Shown here one piece after another: positions 44,757 to 53,624 of a DNA stretch of 64,000 bases. The stretch lies in assembly GCA_049941595.1 (NCBI GenBank), contig JBNFNA010000004.1:1-64000 (forward strand). The letters are read 5' to 3'. Under the pieces are notes generated by a model. That model did no database searches and had not been told where the DNA came from. It was given only the letters and a program-made list of their open reading frames with translations. Source of the stretch: Pasteurella sp049941595. Lineage in GTDB: Bacteria; Pseudomonadota; Gammaproteobacteria; Enterobacterales; Pasteurellaceae. How positions within the stretch are numbered: position 1 is the first letter of the stretch; every line of letters starts with the position of its first letter. Made by a program: the position numbers and the translations under genes.

Positions 44757-45770
44757 CTATGCTGTATAAAGGGTTTTATTTGGTTCTTTGGCAATTTCTC
44801 GTGCGAGTTTCGGCACCAAATAGCCCGATGTGATGCTTTGCAATGTTTTGTAAATATTTAGTGCTTTTTCATCTTCAATATAAAAATGACTGGCGCCTTC
44901 CACTTTATCAAGTAAATGCAAGTAGTACGGCAAAATATGAATGCTAAATAATTTATCACTTAATTGCTTTAAAATTTGTGCATCATCATTAATGTCTTTT
45001 AATAACACCGCTTGATTTAATAAGACAACGCCCGCCTGTTTTAGTTTAAATATGGCAGAGGATAAAGTTTCATCAATTTCATTTGGATGATTAATATGTG
45101 TCACTAATACGGTTTGAAAGCGGCTTTCAGATAATATTTTGCATAATTCCGGCGTAATGCGTTGTGGAATCACCACTGGCAAGCGGGTATGAATACGCAA
45201 GCGTTGTAAGTGCGGTATGTTTTCAAGATTTTTTATCAACCAGTCTAATTCGTGATCTTTTGCCATTAATGGATCGCCACCTGAAAAAATCACTTCTTCA
45301 ATTTCAGGACGGCTTGCAATGTAGTCCAACGCCTTTTGCCAATTGGTTTTGTTACCTTTGTTATCTGCATAAGGAAAATGACGGCGGAAACAATAACGAC
45401 AGTTGACAGCACAGCCACCTTTTACCATTAATAACAAACGGTTATGGTATTTGTGTAGCACGCTCGGTACAACAGACTCTTGTTCTTCTAAGGGATCTGT
45501 TGTAAAGCCTTCCGCTTGAATAAATTCATCTGCAGAAGACATTACTTGTAAAAAAAGGGGATCTTTAGGGTTACCTTTTTCCATTCGCTGAACGAAAGGC
45601 AAGGGCACTCGCAGAGGAAATAAACGGCGTGCTGCAATGTCTTTTTCAAATGCCTCTGCAGGCAGATTTAGAGCGTTAAGTAGTAATTTAGGATCAGAAA
45701 TTGCATTTGCGAGCAGATCTGTCCAACTTTGTTCTTCTCTAATGACTATGTTTTGAGTTAAAATATGCAC
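44757..45770 (-). CDS. epmB: EF-P beta-lysylation lysine 2,3-aminomutase EpmB
   Basis: Radical-SAM enzyme that turns L-alpha-lysine into (R)-beta-lysine, which EpmA attaches to EF-P. 337 residues from GTG 45770; a longer frame to 45833 would overlap the efp start. The cluster motif GGCAVNCRYCFRRHFPY (CX3CX2C) is near 107-120, with the FSGGDPL box and PLP-binding region after it. Only 34 bp separate it from divergent efp, its substrate. EpmA is not in this window. Confidence 0.93.
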   Translation of the reverse strand: MHILTQNIVIREEQSWTDLLANAISDPKLLLNALNLPAEAFEKDIAARRLFPLRVPLPFVQRMEKGNPKDPLFLQVMSSADEFIQAEGFTTDPLEEQESVVPSVLHKYHNRLLLMVKGGCAVNCRYCFRRHFPYADNKGNKTNWQKALDYIASRPEIEEVIFSGGDPLMAKDHELDWLIKNLENIPHLQRLRIHTRLPVVIPQRITPELCKILSESRFQTVLVTHINHPNEIDETLSSAIFKLKQAGVVLLNQAVLLKDINDDAQILKQLSDKLFSIHILPYYLHLLDKVEGASHFYIEDEKALNIYKTLQSITSGYLVPKLAREIAKEPNKTLYTA

Positions 45771-45804
45771 TTTTGACAACAATCTTTTATAACTTGAGGA
45801 TAAT

Positions 45805-46371
45805 ATGGCTACATATACTACCAGTGATTTCAAACCAGGTCTAAAATTTATGCAAGACGGCGAGCCTTGCGTTATCGTTGAAAATGAATTCGTTAAACCA
45901 GGTAAAGGTCAAGCATTCACTCGTACCCGTATTCGTAAATTAATTTCTGGTAAAGTATTAGATGTGAACTTCAAATCTGGTACTTCAGTTGAAGCTGCTG
46001 ATGTAATGGACTTAAACTTAACTTACTCTTACAAAGATGATGCATTCTGGTATTTTATGCACCCAGAAACATTTGAACAATATTCAGCAGATGCAAAAGC
46101 AATCGGTGATGCAGAAAAATGGTTATTAGACCAAGCAGATTGTATCGTGACTTTATGGAATGGCGCACCAATCAGCGTAACGCCACCAAACTTTGTTGAG
46201 TTAGAAATCATCGATACAGATCCAGGTTTAAAAGGTGATACTGCAGGTACTGGTGGTAAACCAGCAACATTAAGCACAGGCGCAGTAGTAAAAGTACCTC
46301 TATTCGTACAAATCGGTGAAGTGATTAAAGTTGATACACGTTCAGGCGAATACGTTTCACGTGTGAAATAA
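45805..46371 (+). CDS. efp: Elongation factor P
   Basis: Rescues ribosomes stalled at polyproline. 188 residues, very close to E. coli EF-P. The modified Lys34 is in VKPGKGQAF; domain III ends in the family signature TRSGEYVSRVK. Start has GAGG 5-6 bases upstream. Presence of EpmB next door implies beta-lysylation. Strong codon bias suggests high expression. Own terminator. Confidence 0.97.
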   Translation: MATYTTSDFKPGLKFMQDGEPCVIVENEFVKPGKGQAFTRTRIRKLISGKVLDVNFKSGTSVEAADVMDLNLTYSYKDDAFWYFMHPETFEQYSADAKAIGDAEKWLLDQADCIVTLWNGAPISVTPPNFVELEIIDTDPGLKGDTAGTGGKPATLSTGAVVKVPLFVQIGEVIKVDTRSGEYVSRVK

Positions 46372-46419
46372 TTTATTTTTGTTAAATAATATGCCTTTAA
46401 AAGGCGTAAATTGTGAATG

Positions 46420-46463
46420 AACCCGTGCTTTTATAATAAATGGAAAAGCGCGGGTTTATTTTT
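46420..46463 (+). terminator. Terminator of efp
   Basis: AACCCG-GCTTTT pairs with AAAAGC-CGGGTT (one internal mismatch), followed by TATTTTTT. Confidence 0.85.
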
Positions 46464-46651
46464 TCATTTTTCTTCAAGAAAATCGCACTTAGTCCTTTAT
46501 TTATCTTACTGAAAACGCATTTTTTATTTAGACTGGCAAAAAAAGTATTGCTATACTACAACCGGCTAAATATCATACGCTGTATGCTTTTAGCTATATA
46601 AATTCTTGTAATAAAAATATTCCTAAATAAACTTCTAAATAAAGGTTCCTT

Positions 46652-47923
46652 ATGTCAATTTTAAATTCACGTACTTTTTTGTGTGCAGTACTTTCTGTCG
46701 GTATGCTTGCACCTGCTTTTGCTCAGTCAGAAGTGGATCAAACTAGTTTAAAAGGATTGTTACGCTATGCGCTAACTTCTGATCCTAAAATGCTAGAAGC
46801 TCAAGCGAATGTAGAAGTTGCTCAAGCGCAAACTAACATTTCTAAAGCAAAACATTACCCAGTTGTGTCTGTGGCAAATACACAAATTTTGACGCAAGAC
46901 TATAAACACGAGCAAGATCGCCGTCGTTCTACACCAAGTGTGAAAGCGCAAGTGAATGTTTTCTCTTGGGGTGGAATTGAGTCTGCAGTTGAGCGTGACC
47001 AACATAAAGCACAGTATTTCCTACATAAAAAAGAAGAAACTCGTGATCAAATTGGCAAAGCCGTTGGACAATTTTATTTAAACGCACTTAGAGCGAAAGA
47101 AAGTATCGCCGTGTATAAAGAAAGTGTGGCGCGTCATCGTAAAATTTTAAAAGATATTAAAGTGATTGCTTCTTATGATGAAGGCCGTTCTTATGAAATT
47201 AAAGAAGCTGAAGCATTGTTATTCCAAGCGGAAGCATCATTAGAGCATCAACAACGTATTTTACAAGTGAGCTTAAGCCAACTTAACCGTTATAGTCCAA
47301 AACCGTTGACAGAAAAAAGCTTAAAAGATCCATTTAAACAAGAGAAAGCGGATAACTTTATTAAACGTTATCGCAATAGCGATTTAACGCAAATCCCAAC
47401 CTATTTGGCACAATTGAAAGAATTAGATTCTGCTAAAGCCAATGTAGCAGCAGCAAAAGCAAACCGTTATCCAACAGTGAATTTAGAAGGTAATGCAAAT
47501 CGTCGTGGTTATGATGTAGCATTAAATGTCAGCTGGAATATTTTAGATTTATCAAGCCATTATGGTGTTGATCACAGCCGTGCGACTGAATTAGTGGCAA
47601 ATGCAAAATTACAGGAAATCTTACTTGAAGTGCAAGAACAAAGCCGTACTTCAGAGATCGATTTAAGACAAAGTGAAAAACGCATTGCAGTTGCTAAAAA
47701 GCAAATTGCGGCACAACGTAAAGTTGCTAATGCAAGAGAATTACAATTTAATGTGGCACAACACTCATTAATTGATGTTTTGAATGCTTATCAAGATCTT
47801 TCCGATGCACAAATTGCGGAAATTAATGCGCGTAATGACTATCGTGAAGCGGCATTAATCTATTTAGTTTCTCAATCTGCACTGAGAAATTGGGCAGATA
47901 TTGCAACCTTTCAAGTTAAGTAA
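46652..47923 (+). CDS. TolC-family outer-membrane channel of a type I secretion system
   Basis: 423 residues. Signal peptide cleaved near AFA-Q (about 25). Two outer-membrane-efflux repeats of long helices with Gln/Ala-rich coiled coil and a beta-strand after each; conserved LNVSWNILD and RNDYREAALIYLVSQSAL. Belongs to the AggA/LapE-type subgroup that works with dedicated exporters. First of three genes ordered TolC-ABC-HlyD, with 14-bp gaps. A small palindrome CATACGCTGTATG and a TATACT lie upstream (46552-46586). Confidence 0.9.
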   Translation: MSILNSRTFLCAVLSVGMLAPAFAQSEVDQTSLKGLLRYALTSDPKMLEAQANVEVAQAQTNISKAKHYPVVSVANTQILTQDYKHEQDRRRSTPSVKAQVNVFSWGGIESAVERDQHKAQYFLHKKEETRDQIGKAVGQFYLNALRAKESIAVYKESVARHRKILKDIKVIASYDEGRSYEIKEAEALLFQAEASLEHQQRILQVSLSQLNRYSPKPLTEKSLKDPFKQEKADNFIKRYRNSDLTQIPTYLAQLKELDSAKANVAAAKANRYPTVNLEGNANRRGYDVALNVSWNILDLSSHYGVDHSRATELVANAKLQEILLEVQEQSRTSEIDLRQSEKRIAVAKKQIAAQRKVANARELQFNVAQHSLIDVLNAYQDLSDAQIAEINARNDYREAALIYLVSQSALRNWADIATFQVK

Positions 47924-47937
47924 TAATTAAATTATAG

Positions 47938-50106
47938 ATGAAAAGTATTATTGAACATCTAGCGTTGGCGACCCAGATTCTTGGGTCGCCCGTTGCGCCT
48001 GAAGCACTCAATGCTCAAATCACTCGCCATTCCCAACAACGTATCAATTATAGCTCCCTCATTGAAATTCTCCGCACTTATGGGTTTGAAAACAGTTTAT
48101 CCAAACGTGCATTATTAGATATTCCAGCCCTTTCCGTGCCTGTTGTGGTTTTCCTCAAAGAAGATGAAGCGGCTGTCATCACTAAAATTGAGGGACGAGG
48201 GGAGCAACGCCAATATTATTTACGTCAAACTGATGGCTTAAGCAAAGTGCTCTCGCAACAGGAAATGGATGACCTTTATTTTGGTTATTGTTGGTTTATC
48301 AAACCTCGTGTCGAAGCGGATATTCGTTCTGAATTACCGGAATATCATTTGCCGAAAGCGTGGTTCTGGAAAGTCATTTGGCGTTTCAAACCTTATTATG
48401 TACAGGTGATTTTAGCTACTTTCCTGATTAACTTTTTAGCTTTAGTCAGCTCATTATATGTGATGAATGTCTATGACCGAGTGATCCCAAATAAAAGCTA
48501 TGAAACACTTTGGGTATTAAGTATTGGCGTGGTATTGGCGATTAGTTTTGAGTTTATAGCGAAATTAATTCGTAGCCATTTAACTGATATTGCAGGGAAA
48601 AAAGCGGATCTGATTATTAGCTCGGCAATTTTCCGTCGTGTGATGTCATTACGTATGATTGATAAACCCGCTTCATCAGGATCTTATGCAAATAATTTGC
48701 GTGATTTTGAATCTGTACGTGAATTTATGACCAGTGCCAGCTTATTGGCGTTAGTGGACTTCCCATTCTTGTTACTGTTCTTATTTGTGATTTATATGCT
48801 TGGCGGCAGTTTGGTATTTGTTCCGATGACATTAATTCCATTAGTGATTTTAGTTGGCTTTTTAGTTCAGCCTAAAATTGCACGTTATATGAATGAGTCA
48901 ATGCGTGAGGCTTCACAACGTCAAGGCTTAGCCGTGGAAGCCATTGATGGTATTGAAACCTTAAAAGCAAATAATGCAGTGAACTGGGCGCAACAACGTT
49001 GGGATAATTACACAGCGAAAACGTCGGCATCTCAAATCAAAATTAAAGATCTCAGTGGCTTTGTCGTGAATTTTTCAGTGGCAATGCAGCAGTTAAATAC
49101 GGTGTTTTTAGTCCTCGTTGGGACGTATTTGATTCATAGTAATAATGAAGTGGAAAGAATCACAATGGGGGCATTGATTGCCGCGGTAATTTTGTCTGGT
49201 CGTGCGTTAGCACCGCTTGCACAAATTGCTAGCTTAGCCACTCGTTTCCAACAAGCCCGTATTGCGCTGACTGGTTTAAATCAGATTATTGAACGCCCAA
49301 TTGAGCGCGATCCTACTCGTAATTATGTCCGTTTAAATCACGTTGAAGGACAATTGGCTTTCCATAATGTCGCATTTCAATATCACAAAGAAGAGCAAAT
49401 GACCTTATCAAAAGTGAATTTAATGATTCGACCTGGAGAAAAAGTTGGGATTTTGGGGCGTATTGGTAGCGGTAAATCGACAATGTTGAATTTGGCTTCT
49501 GGGCTTTTTGAGCCAACTGAAGGTAATGTCACTTTGGATAACGTGGATTTACGTCAAATTGATCCTAATTATTTACGCAATCAAGTCGCATTACTCGGTC
49601 AATCACCGCATCTGTTTTTAGGTACATTGCGTGAGAATATGGATATGGCACGTAGCGACAGCTTTGCGTCAGACCAAAAATTACTTGCAGCCCTTAACCG
49701 TTTTGGTTTATTGCGAATGGTACAACATCATCCAAGAGGCTTAGATATGCCATTGGGGGCAAACGGTCAAGGCTTGTCTGGTGGGCAAAAACAATTAGTG
49801 GCTTTAGCCAGAATGACCTTGAAAGATCCAAAAGTGATATTGCTTGATGAACCGACTCACAGCTTAGATCAAGGTTCTGAAAATGTCGTTTTACAAGCTT
49901 TGGGACAATGGATCGCAAACCGAACGTTGGTTGTGGTAACTCATCGTCCACAAGTGTTGCAATTAGTTGAACGCATCATTGTGCTTGATAATGGCGAAGT
50001 GGTTATGGACGGCAAAAAAGAAGATGTTCTTGCTCGCTTGAATGCGAAAACAACAGCTGAAAATGTAGCTGCACAAGCGCCAGTACAAACGAATGTCGTA
50101 AATTAA
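47938..50106 (+). CDS. Type I secretion ABC transporter with inactive C39-like domain (LapB/HlyB-like)
   Basis: 722 residues. N-terminal ~130 residues resemble a C39 peptidase domain but have no catalytic Cys, so it should only dock the substrate (as in HlyB/LapB). Then a six-helix transmembrane domain (about 150-430) and an ATPase domain with Walker A GRIGSGKST (about 505-513), Q-loop, signature LSGGQ, Walker B VILLDEPT, D-loop SLDQ and switch His THRPQ. Exports an unfolded protein straight across both membranes with the flanking partners. Confidence 0.93.
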   Translation: MKSIIEHLALATQILGSPVAPEALNAQITRHSQQRINYSSLIEILRTYGFENSLSKRALLDIPALSVPVVVFLKEDEAAVITKIEGRGEQRQYYLRQTDGLSKVLSQQEMDDLYFGYCWFIKPRVEADIRSELPEYHLPKAWFWKVIWRFKPYYVQVILATFLINFLALVSSLYVMNVYDRVIPNKSYETLWVLSIGVVLAISFEFIAKLIRSHLTDIAGKKADLIISSAIFRRVMSLRMIDKPASSGSYANNLRDFESVREFMTSASLLALVDFPFLLLFLFVIYMLGGSLVFVPMTLIPLVILVGFLVQPKIARYMNESMREASQRQGLAVEAIDGIETLKANNAVNWAQQRWDNYTAKTSASQIKIKDLSGFVVNFSVAMQQLNTVFLVLVGTYLIHSNNEVERITMGALIAAVILSGRALAPLAQIASLATRFQQARIALTGLNQIIERPIERDPTRNYVRLNHVEGQLAFHNVAFQYHKEEQMTLSKVNLMIRPGEKVGILGRIGSGKSTMLNLASGLFEPTEGNVTLDNVDLRQIDPNYLRNQVALLGQSPHLFLGTLRENMDMARSDSFASDQKLLAALNRFGLLRMVQHHPRGLDMPLGANGQGLSGGQKQLVALARMTLKDPKVILLDEPTHSLDQGSENVVLQALGQWIANRTLVVVTHRPQVLQLVERIIVLDNGEVVMDGKKEDVLARLNAKTTAENVAAQAPVQTNVVN

Positions 50107-50120
50107 GGTGGTAAAGGATT

Positions 50121-51440
50121 ATGAATAACTCAAATTCAAACGATGATATTCAAGCTAAAAAAGCAGCTGAAAAAAGTACCGCACTTTTGACTGATACGAC
50201 TTCTACAAATACCGAACAGCAAGCGCCAGAGCAAGTCAAACAAGCGGATTTAGTGTTGTTGAATGATCTCAACGCAGCATTGCAAACAGAAAAACACACA
50301 GGATTATTTTCTGTGGTGATTTTAATGCTAGCCTTTGCCATTGTGTTTTTAATTTGGGCATACAACAGCCCATTGGAAGAAGTGACTCGTGGGCAGGGCA
50401 GTGTGATTCCAAGCAGTCGTGATCAAGTGGTGCAAAGTCTAGATCCTGGCATATTGCAAGAAATGAAAGTCAAGGAAGGGGACATTGTTGAAAAAGGGCA
50501 AGTGTTGCTTTTACTTGATGACACCCGCAGTTCTGCGGTATTTCGTGAAAGTCAGGCAAAAGTACATAGCTTACAAGCAATGACCGCACGTTTACGTGCA
50601 GAAGCTTATGGCACAGCATTGAAATTCCCTGAAGAAATTTCACAAGATATTCGAGATAGGGAAACTGCCGCTTATAACGCACGTCAGAAATCAATGAATG
50701 ATGCGCTTGCAAGTCTAAGCGAAACTAAACGCATTTTGGATCGTGAAATTGCCATTACGCAGCCAATGGTTGCTCGTGGTGTAGTATCTGAAATCGAATT
50801 ATTACGTATGAAACGCCAGTCTTTAGATTTAGCGCAGCAACTAAATGAACGTAAAAATAAATTCACTGCGGATGCCAATAATGAGCTTACACGTGCAGAA
50901 GCTGAGCTTTCTCAAGCCAAAGAAAATATGGCGATGCGAGCAGACCCACTTGAACGTACACAATTGCGTGCGCCATTGCGTGGTGTGGTGAAAAATATTC
51001 GGGTAAATACGGTGGGCGGTGTGATTCAAGCGGGACAAAACATTCTCGAGATTGTACCGTTGGATGACAAATTAATTGTTCAGGCTTACATCAGCCCGAA
51101 AGATGTGGCGTTTATCCGTACGGGGCAAGAGGCGATAGTGCGAATCAGTGCTTATGATTACGCAATTTATGGCGGGATTGAAGGGAAAGTGATTTTAATT
51201 AGCCCAGACACTTTGCAAGACGATCGGCGCCCGAGCGAGCTAAAACTCAATCCAGATATGGCGTATTATCGTGTGCTGGTGGAAACCACCACAAATAATA
51301 TCACGGACAAAACGGGTCGTAAGTTAGAAATTACCCCCGGAATGACGGCAACCGTGGATATTAAAACGGGTGAAAAAACCGTGTTCCAATATTTAGTGAA
51401 ACCAATCACGAGAATGAAACAAGCACTACAAGAGCGTTAA
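50121..51440 (+). CDS. HlyD-family periplasmic adaptor of the type I secretion system
   Basis: 439 residues. Cytoplasmic N-terminus of about 55 residues, one membrane helix (GLFSVVILMLAFAIVFLIWAY, part; about 58-80), then biotinyl-lipoyl half-motifs, a long coiled coil (about 155-280), and the beta-barrel domain with ERTQLRAPLRGVVKN. The C-terminal MTATVDIKTGEKTVFQYL is the family hallmark. Contains a Haemophilus uptake signal near its start (about 50178). Last gene of the operon. Confidence 0.93.
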   Translation: MNNSNSNDDIQAKKAAEKSTALLTDTTSTNTEQQAPEQVKQADLVLLNDLNAALQTEKHTGLFSVVILMLAFAIVFLIWAYNSPLEEVTRGQGSVIPSSRDQVVQSLDPGILQEMKVKEGDIVEKGQVLLLLDDTRSSAVFRESQAKVHSLQAMTARLRAEAYGTALKFPEEISQDIRDRETAAYNARQKSMNDALASLSETKRILDREIAITQPMVARGVVSEIELLRMKRQSLDLAQQLNERKNKFTADANNELTRAEAELSQAKENMAMRADPLERTQLRAPLRGVVKNIRVNTVGGVIQAGQNILEIVPLDDKLIVQAYISPKDVAFIRTGQEAIVRISAYDYAIYGGIEGKVILISPDTLQDDRRPSELKLNPDMAYYRVLVETTTNNITDKTGRKLEITPGMTATVDIKTGEKTVFQYLVKPITRMKQALQER

Positions 51441-51450
51441 CCATTCAGAT

Positions 51451-51481
51451 AAAAAGGCAGGCATAGACTTGCCTTTTTTAT
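51451..51481 (+). terminator. Terminator of the type I secretion operon
   Basis: AAAAAGGCA pairs with TGCCTTTTT around a 10-base loop, ending in T-run. Confidence 0.9.
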
Positions 51482-51557
51482 TCCTCAAACTGGAAAGATT
51501 GTAGAGAAAGTGCGGTGTATTTTTTTATCAGTTTAATGTTTTCGAAAAGAGCAAAAG

Positions 51558-52064
51558 TTAAACTTGATATTTCGTTTTATCCCCAATATCAAAATGCAGT
51601 GGCATTCGCCATTTTTGAATTGCGAGTACCACAAATAATATACCAACCACCACGGATATCACTTGTATTGCAATATGGTTATTCAACAGGGCGATACACC
51701 AGAACAAGGCGACAAAGAGCGGTTGAAAATTTAAAAGAAAAATTCGGAAGCAGAAATATTCTTTGTAACATAAACCGCCTAACGTGACCAAAGCCCCGCC
51801 CAATGCTAAGGCTTCATAGCCTAACATCTGACAAATTAACGCCACCCAAGTAGCCATCTGTAAAATGAGGCGGAACGTTTTCATATAAATATGTAAGCAA
51901 GCAGCACAAAGTGTCGCCGCAATTAAAATGCCAAAATGCGCTGTTTCAGGATAATAAGGAAAAATCAGTGTCATTACGCCGGCTAAGACAAAACCGCTAC
52001 GATATAAAATAACAGTGAGATAGTCCCAAATGTCCATTGGTGATTGAATATGTGGATCTGCCAT
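51558..52064 (-). CDS. Integral membrane protein, DUF2301-like
   Basis: 168 residues with about six hydrophobic segments and few charged loops. Tentatively assigned to DUF2301 (SPMDIWDYLTVILYRSGFVL start and GLCYKEYFCFR in the loop). No function known. It lies 2 bp after lpxH on the same strand, so probably co-transcribed with it. Confidence 0.65.
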   Translation of the reverse strand: MADPHIQSPMDIWDYLTVILYRSGFVLAGVMTLIFPYYPETAHFGILIAATLCAACLHIYMKTFRLILQMATWVALICQMLGYEALALGGALVTLGGLCYKEYFCFRIFLLNFQPLFVALFWCIALLNNHIAIQVISVVVGILFVVLAIQKWRMPLHFDIGDKTKYQV

Positions 52065-52066
52065 AA

Positions 52067-52786
52067 TTATTCCTTACCTGTTAAAAATCGGATTTGTTGC
52101 TGTTCATTCACTTCAAGAATAGATGCCGTTACGCCCCAGTCGCCCAACACAATGCGAGTAAAGTGCGGTGCAATTTGATGAATATTTTGGCGGTGCGTAT
52201 GTCCGTGGATCATTTTTTTCACCGCAAATTGCGCAAAAGTTTGCAAGACAAATTCAGGGTTGACATCCATAATCTCATAGGATTTTTGTTTTTTATCCGC
52301 CTGGCTTTTCGCACGAATTTTCTCAGCAATTTTTAACCGCACTTTGAGTGGTAAACATAAAAATAACCATTGGCGCCATTTCTGATGTACTTTTTTACGA
52401 TAGCGTTGATACGCCACATCATCAGTACACAAGGTATCACCGTGGCACAGTAGTACTCGCTCACCATATAAATCAATCAGTTGATAAGTCGGCAATAAAC
52501 TCATTCCACAAGCCTGTGTAAAGCGTTTCCCAATCAGAAAATCACGGTTGCCGTGTTGAAAATAACAAGGAATACCTTTGTCGCTGACTTGCTTAATTTG
52601 TTGTTGAACAAGTTCAATTAAAGGGGATTTTTCATCATCGCCAATCCAGAAATCGAATAAGTCACCTAAAATATAAAGTGCTTCGGCTTGTGGTGCGAGA
52701 TTTTGCATGAAATCGCAAAAAAGTTCAGTTAAGTGCGGTCGATTTTCGCTGAGATGTAAATCAGCAATAAAATAGGTCTTTTTCAT
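52067..52786 (-). CDS. lpxH: UDP-2,3-diacylglucosamine diphosphatase LpxH
   Basis: Peripheral membrane metallophosphatase of lipid A synthesis, giving lipid X and UMP. 239 residues from the ATG at 52786; the frame is open to 52876 but the family starts at MKKTYFIADLHLS. Metallophosphoesterase motifs: DLHL, GDLFDFWIGDD, GNRDFL, HGDTLC and HGHTHR. Divergent from plsC. Confidence 0.95.
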   Translation of the reverse strand: MKKTYFIADLHLSENRPHLTELFCDFMQNLAPQAEALYILGDLFDFWIGDDEKSPLIELVQQQIKQVSDKGIPCYFQHGNRDFLIGKRFTQACGMSLLPTYQLIDLYGERVLLCHGDTLCTDDVAYQRYRKKVHQKWRQWLFLCLPLKVRLKIAEKIRAKSQADKKQKSYEIMDVNPEFVLQTFAQFAVKKMIHGHTHRQNIHQIAPHFTRIVLGDWGVTASILEVNEQQQIRFLTGKE

Positions 52787-52896
52787 TATGATCATCAAAG
52801 AATTTTTTGTGTAGAGTAGCACATTTTTTGCTGGGATTTGTACACATATTCCAGCAATTTCGCTATACTTAGCCAAATTTTTAAAGGAATGGCGTT

Positions 52897-53619
52897 ATGT
52901 TGAAATTACTTCGTATTATTGTTGTTGTTATTTGCTGTATTTTAATTTGTGTATTTGGCACATTATATTCGTTTATCCGTTTTAGAAATCCAAGCAATGT
53001 AGGCGTTGTAGCTCGTTGGTTTGGGCGTTTATATCCGTTATTTGGCTTAAAAGTTGAGCATCGTTTCTCTGAAAATGTGGATAATATCGGGAGTTGCATT
53101 TATATCGGTAATCACCAAAATAACTATGATATGGTGACCATTTCTTATATGGTGAGACCACGCACAGTGAGCGTAGGCAAAAAAAGCCTAATTTGGATAC
53201 CGTTTTTCGGCATTGTGTATTGGGTGACTGGCAATATCTTAATTGATCGTGAAAATCGAACCAAAGCACACGGAACAATGAATGAAGTAGCTCGTCGTAT
53301 CAAAGAGGACAACCTGTCTGTTTGGATGTTCCCAGAAGGTACGCGCAGTCGTGGTCGTGGCTTATTACCATTTAAAACTGGCGCATTTTATGCCGCAATT
53401 GCCGCAGGTGTGCCAGTGGTGCCAGTGGTTTGTTCAACAACACAAGGCAAAATTGATTTAAACCGTTGGGATAATGGCAAAGTGATTTGTGAAATGCTGG
53501 ATCCGATTGATACTTCTGCGTATAGCAAAGATAACGTACGTGAACTTGCTGCGCATTGCCACGAAATTATGGCGAAACGCCTCGCTGAACTGGATGCAGA
53601 AATTGCACAAAAGAGCTAA
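52897..53619 (+). CDS. plsC: 1-acyl-sn-glycerol-3-phosphate acyltransferase
   Basis: Makes phosphatidic acid in phospholipid synthesis. 240 residues. N-terminal membrane anchor (about 5-25), acyltransferase motif I NHQNNYD (HX4D), motif III FPEGTRSRG, and VPVVPVV as motif IV. AAGGA precedes the ATG. Followed by ftsP after 5 bp; plsC-ftsP (sufI) linkage is common in gammaproteobacteria. Confidence 0.96.
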   Translation: MLKLLRIIVVVICCILICVFGTLYSFIRFRNPSNVGVVARWFGRLYPLFGLKVEHRFSENVDNIGSCIYIGNHQNNYDMVTISYMVRPRTVSVGKKSLIWIPFFGIVYWVTGNILIDRENRTKAHGTMNEVARRIKEDNLSVWMFPEGTRSRGRGLLPFKTGAFYAAIAAGVPVVPVVCSTTQGKIDLNRWDNGKVICEMLDPIDTSAYSKDNVRELAAHCHEIMAKRLAELDAEIAQKS

Positions 53620-53624
53620 TTGAT

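Noticed and set aside
44757..45833. Longer EpmB from 45833
   Set aside because: It would overlap the efp start and adds 21 residues not seen in the family.
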